Shown: positions 60,780-64,000 of the stretch, in pieces
Layout of the letters: each line of letters opens with the position of its first letter
How positions within the stretch are numbered: the stretch's first letter is position 1
Notes under the pieces: model-generated
Seen by the model: only the letters and a program-made list of their open reading frames with translations
Told to the model about the DNA's origin: nothing
Databases searched by the model: none
Position numbers and translations under genes: made by a program
Origin: an uncultured Reyranella sp.
Lineage (GTDB): Bacteria > Pseudomonadota > Alphaproteobacteria > Reyranellales > Reyranellaceae
Reading direction: 5' to 3'
Length of the DNA: 64,000 nt
Assembly (NCBI RefSeq): GCF_945957355.1
Contig: NZ_CAMFKM010000015.1
Coordinates: 1 to 64,000 of the forward strand

Positions 60780-62864
60780 CTATGACCGGCCGACGGCCGG
60801 AGGCACCGTCTGGAACGGGCCGTTGAGACGGCTGCGATAGACGGTGACCGCCTCCATGATGCGCTGCACGTAGTTGCGCGTCTCGCGGAAGGGGATCATT
60901 TCGATCCAGTCGATCATGTCGATCTTGGCGGTGCGCGGGTCGCCGCCGGCCTCGATCCAGCGCGCCACCCGGTTGGGGCCGGCATTATAGGCCGCCAGCG
61001 CCAACTCGTAGGAACCTCCGAAACGCTGCAGCATCTCGGCGAGATACTGGCTGCCCAGCTGGACATTGTAGGCCGGATCGCGCGTGAGCTTGTCCTGGAT
61101 GAACGGTACTTTCGCGCGGCCGGCCACGTCGCGCGCCGTGCCGGGCAGGAGCTGCATCAGACCGAGGGCGCCCGACGTCGAGACCGCGCCGGCATTGAAC
61201 GAGCTTTCCTGCTTGGCGAGCGCCAGGGCCAGCGCCCGTTCGATCGACCCGGTGGCGCCGAGATCGACGATGGGAAATGCCGCGTCGAACAGCACCACGC
61301 CATTCTCCGCGCCGCGGCGGGCCACCGTGAGCCCGACATCGGGACGCTTGAGGTCGAGGGAGAGTTGCGCCAGCAGCGCCACCTCGCCCGGCGACGTGAC
61401 CGCGCGGGCGAGGCGCAGCAGGAACGGCCGGGCCCGGTCGTACTCCTCGACCTGGCCGAGATAGCGCGCCATCGTCGCGAGCTCGCGACCGGCCAGCGCC
61501 TGCTTGTCGGCAGCGGTGGGCACGGGATCCACCGGGAACTTCGGGCTGACGCCCTGAAGTTTCCTGGCGGCGAGCTGGCCATAGAAGGTCTGGCCGTAGC
61601 CGGCGGCGCGCGTGTACCAGTCGTTGGAGTCCTTGGTCTGCCTGGCCGCCTCATAGGTACGCGCCAGCCAATAGGCGCCGCGGCTCTTCGACAGATCGGT
61701 CGAGACACCATCGTACAGCGTGGAGAAATGTTTCAGCGCTACCGCCGGCTTCTTGAGCTGGCGGAGCGCAATCCAGCCGGCGAGGAACTCGGCCTCGGCA
61801 AAGGCAACGCCCTTGGTGAGACCGTGACCGATGGCGACGGCGTAGGCGTCGGCGGGCCGGTTGGCATCCAGCAGACCGCGCACGACGAGGTTGCGCTCGG
61901 TCCACCAGGCGTCGGTCTGGTTGGGGATCGATCCGGAAAGAGCGGCCTTTGCCTCGTCGAGCGTTCCCGTGCGCCGGATCCACTGCAAGCGCTCCAGGCG
62001 AAGCGGCGCTTCCGCGAGACGCGCCGGGGCCACGGCCTTCAGGAGCGTGCCGGCGTCGGCCGCGCGCGTCGCCATGGCGAGGCGGGCATTGGCGATCGGC
62101 TGATAGTCGGGCGGCAACTTCGGCACGAGATCGCGCGCCACCTGGGGGCGGCCTTCACGCAGGATGCGGTCGAAGCGGGCGATCTGGTCCGGGGCTGTCA
62201 GCAGCTGGGCGTAGCGATTGAGGAAATCGTTCTCGTCTGAACTGCGCAGCGTGGCGTTCTGCCAGGTGTCGCGGGCGAAGCGGGCGACGTCGTTGGGCGC
62301 CGCCGTGCCGGCCGCCTCGAGCCGGCGCATGTGGCCGGTGCTGGTGAGCGGCGGGAAGGCCGTGAAGTAGCGGACGACGTCCGTGGCGGGAGTCTCGGGT
62401 CCGATCCGGTCCTCCGCCTGGCGGCGCAGGACCTCAGGCTCGGGCCAGTCGGGCTGCTCGCGCAGGAAGCGCCAGGTCGCGGCGAAGCTCGCCTCGGTCC
62501 GGGGGGCAAGCCGCAGGATGCTCCAGGCGACATAGCGATCGAGCAGGGTATTGCGGAAGTTGCTGACGACAGCTCGCGCATCGCTCCACCGGCCGTCGTC
62601 GATCGCTTTCAGTGCCGTCGAGAAGGCCGCGACTTCCGCCGTGTTGAGCGGATTGGCGGCAACGGCCTGTGCGGGCGGCGCTGAGGCCGGCGACGGCGCA
62701 CTTCCCTGCACGGATGATGCGGGCGGTGGCGCCGACGAAGGTGGAGGATCAGGCTTTTCGACGTCGCCCGGCAGCCGCCGCACGCCGGTGGTCGGCGCGG
62801 CCGGCTGGGCCAGGGCGGGGGAGACCGCGAGCAGCGTCGCCAGCAGGATGAGGGGGGATTTCAT
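60780..62864 (-). CDS. slt: Soluble lytic murein transglycosylase (Slt-like)
   Basis: 694-residue periplasmic enzyme. Signal peptide MKSPLILLATLLAVSPALAQ; then a Pro/Ala-rich linker (about 20-65) and a long alpha-superhelical region. The C-terminal goose-lysozyme-like domain has the catalytic Glu in LALAKQESSFNAGAVSTSGA, LGLMQLLPGTARDVA and the AYNAGPNRVARWIEAGGDPR motif. It cleaves peptidoglycan to anhydro-muropeptides. ATG 62864 is used; a GTG at 62873 would add three residues. It is divergent from dapA, the order commonly found in Alphaproteobacteria. Confidence 0.92.
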   Translation of the reverse strand: MKSPLILLATLLAVSPALAQPAAPTTGVRRLPGDVEKPDPPPSSAPPPASSVQGSAPSPASAPPAQAVAANPLNTAEVAAFSTALKAIDDGRWSDARAVVSNFRNTLLDRYVAWSILRLAPRTEASFAATWRFLREQPDWPEPEVLRRQAEDRIGPETPATDVVRYFTAFPPLTSTGHMRRLEAAGTAAPNDVARFARDTWQNATLRSSDENDFLNRYAQLLTAPDQIARFDRILREGRPQVARDLVPKLPPDYQPIANARLAMATRAADAGTLLKAVAPARLAEAPLRLERLQWIRRTGTLDEAKAALSGSIPNQTDAWWTERNLVVRGLLDANRPADAYAVAIGHGLTKGVAFAEAEFLAGWIALRQLKKPAVALKHFSTLYDGVSTDLSKSRGAYWLARTYEAARQTKDSNDWYTRAAGYGQTFYGQLAARKLQGVSPKFPVDPVPTAADKQALAGRELATMARYLGQVEEYDRARPFLLRLARAVTSPGEVALLAQLSLDLKRPDVGLTVARRGAENGVVLFDAAFPIVDLGATGSIERALALALAKQESSFNAGAVSTSGALGLMQLLPGTARDVAGRAKVPFIQDKLTRDPAYNVQLGSQYLAEMLQRFGGSYELALAAYNAGPNRVARWIEAGGDPRTAKIDMIDWIEMIPFRETRNYVQRIMEAVTVYRSRLNGPFQTVPPAVGRS

Positions 62865-62984
62865 GTGTTTCACGCCAGGAATCGTAGGCAGGGAGTTGCG
62901 GCATCACAATGGCATGTTGCTCACCTTGCAGCGCCAAACCCCGGAGCCTAGAGTGGATCTTCAAGGGAAAATCGGAGGAAAGCC

Positions 62985-63863
62985 ATGTTCACCGGATCGC
63001 TCGTTGCGCTGATTACGCCGTTCAAGAACGGATCGGTGGACGAGAAGGGATTCGAGAAGTTCGTGGCCTGGCAGATCGAGGAAGGCACCGACGGGCTGGT
63101 TCCGTGCGGCACCACCGGTGAATCGCCGACCCTCTCGATGGAAGAGCATAAGCGCGTCATCGACATCTGCATCAGCGCGGCCAAAGGGTCGGGCGTGCCG
63201 GTCATTGCCGGCACGGGCTCGAACTCGACCGCCGAGGCGATCGAACTCACCCAGCACGCCAAGAAGGCCGGTGCCGACGGCGCCATGCTGGTCGTGCCCT
63301 ATTACAACAAGCCGACACAGGAAGGCCTGTTCCAGCACTTCAAGGCGGTGGCCGACGCCGTCGACATCCCCATCCTGCTCTACAATGTGCCGCCGCGTAC
63401 CGGCGGCGACATGCAGGTCGAGACGGTGATCAGGCTCTCGCAGGTCCGGAACATCGTGGGCATCAAGGATGCGAGCTACGACATGGCCCGCCCGACCCTG
63501 ACCCGCCTCAGGGCCAAGAAGGGCTTCGTGCAGCTCTCGGGCGAGGATGCGAGCGCCCTCGGCTTCCTGGCGCAGGGCGGCGACGGGTGCATCTCGGTGA
63601 CGGCCAACGTCGCGCCGCGCCTGTGTGGCGACATGCACGATGCGTGGAAGAAGCGCGATCTCGACAAGGCGTTCGAGTTGCAGGACCGGCTGATGCCGCT
63701 GCACAAGGCCATGTTTTGCGAGACCAGCCCGGGTCCGGTGAAATACGCCGCCGAGCTGATCGGCCAGTGCAGCGCCGAAATGCGCCTCCCGATGGTGCCG
63801 ATCGCCGAGAGCAGCAAAAAGGCCGTGCGCGAGGCCATGGTACAGGCCGGCCTCATTAACTAG
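62985..63863 (+). CDS. dapA: 4-hydroxy-tetrahydrodipicolinate synthase DapA
   Basis: 292-residue TIM-barrel enzyme of lysine and diaminopimelate synthesis; it condenses pyruvate with aspartate semialdehyde. The active site is complete: Thr pair in GTTGESPTLSMEEH, Tyr in ILLYNVPPRTGGDM, Schiff-base Lys in VGIKDASYDMARP and the glycine-rich end SGEDASALGFLAQGGDGCIS. GGAGG before ATG 62985 is a strong ribosome-binding site. smpB begins 32 bases after the stop, a conserved neighbour. Confidence 0.96.
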   Translation: MFTGSLVALITPFKNGSVDEKGFEKFVAWQIEEGTDGLVPCGTTGESPTLSMEEHKRVIDICISAAKGSGVPVIAGTGSNSTAEAIELTQHAKKAGADGAMLVVPYYNKPTQEGLFQHFKAVADAVDIPILLYNVPPRTGGDMQVETVIRLSQVRNIVGIKDASYDMARPTLTRLRAKKGFVQLSGEDASALGFLAQGGDGCISVTANVAPRLCGDMHDAWKKRDLDKAFELQDRLMPLHKAMFCETSPGPVKYAAELIGQCSAEMRLPMVPIAESSKKAVREAMVQAGLIN

Positions 63864-63895
63864 ATTAAGACTCCTAGAAGCTCACCGAGAGTCCT

Positions 63896-64000
63896 GTGGC
63901 CGCTAAACCGGAACTGGACCGCACCGTTGTGGCCCAGAACCGCAAGGCGCGGCACAACTACTTCATCGAAGAGACCTTCGAGGCCGGCCTGGCATTGACC
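63896..64000 (+). CDS. smpB: SsrA-binding protein SmpB (partial)
   Basis: The first 35 codons are in the window; the rest lies beyond the right edge. The sequence VAQNRKARHNYFIEETFEAG followed by LALT is the N-terminal strand of SmpB, the partner of tmRNA in rescuing stalled ribosomes. The GTG at 63896 is the likely start, preceded by a weak GAGAG site. It follows dapA closely. Confidence 0.9.
   Translation, partial: MAAKPELDRTVVAQNRKARHNYFIEETFEAGLALT

Overview
The window is high-GC, gene-dense DNA (56 protein genes called, two cut by the window edges). It looks like the chromosome of a metabolically versatile, free-living alphaproteobacterium. The evidence is the slt-dapA-smpB order at the right end, many solute-binding proteins and ABC importers, orphan Bug-type receptors, and an SqrR/BigR-like sulfide regulator. 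A Reyranella- or Rhodospirillales-like organism would fit, but that is a guess from gene content. I saw no rRNA, tRNA, CRISPR array, insertion sequence or phage gene. No stretch over 300 bases lacks a gene; the longest gaps are 24693-24953 and 39364-39532, and both hold regulatory signals.

Left part (1-16.7 kb): the end of an iron-type ABC permease, a secreted protein of unknown function with a possible His/Cys hydrolase dyad, and a catabolic operon. That operon holds a PuuE-like deacetylase-fold protein, an M81/MlrC metallopeptidase and a complete Dpp-type peptide ABC importer. It is followed by a serine/alanine-glyoxylate-type aminotransferase divergent from a GntR/FCD regulator, with a palindromic operator between them, then a Bug receptor and a large FAD/Fe-S 2-hydroxyacid dehydrogenase.

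Middle (16.7-34.6 kb): NudC, an old yellow enzyme, a response regulator with a hybrid histidine kinase, an HlyD/FUSC efflux pair and a DMT transporter. Next is a TauABC-like importer plus amidohydrolase operon preceded by a textbook sigma-54 promoter, which suggests nitrogen control. RsmB, an SbmA/BacA-like ABC transporter, a hypothetical protein and an XRE-cupin regulator with a cupin partner complete the region.

Right part (34.7-64 kb): a translationally coupled cluster for a 2-oxoacid oxidoreductase with its own FAD/NAD(P)/ferredoxin subunit; AraC/MFS; a second Bug receptor; an alkylsulfatase next to a full Liv-type importer; and a minus-strand operon of haloacid dehalogenase, threonine dehydratase and adenylate cyclase. 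The most coherent system is at 53.5-60.7 kb. An ArsR-family regulator with the SqrR cysteine spacing stands between a divergent RND efflux pair and a DUF2892 / sulfide:quinone reductase / DUF302 row. A thioredoxin-2 gene with an FNR-type box lies just beyond. Together these read as a sulfide/persulfide homeostasis module. The window ends with the lytic transglycosylase, dapA and the start of smpB.
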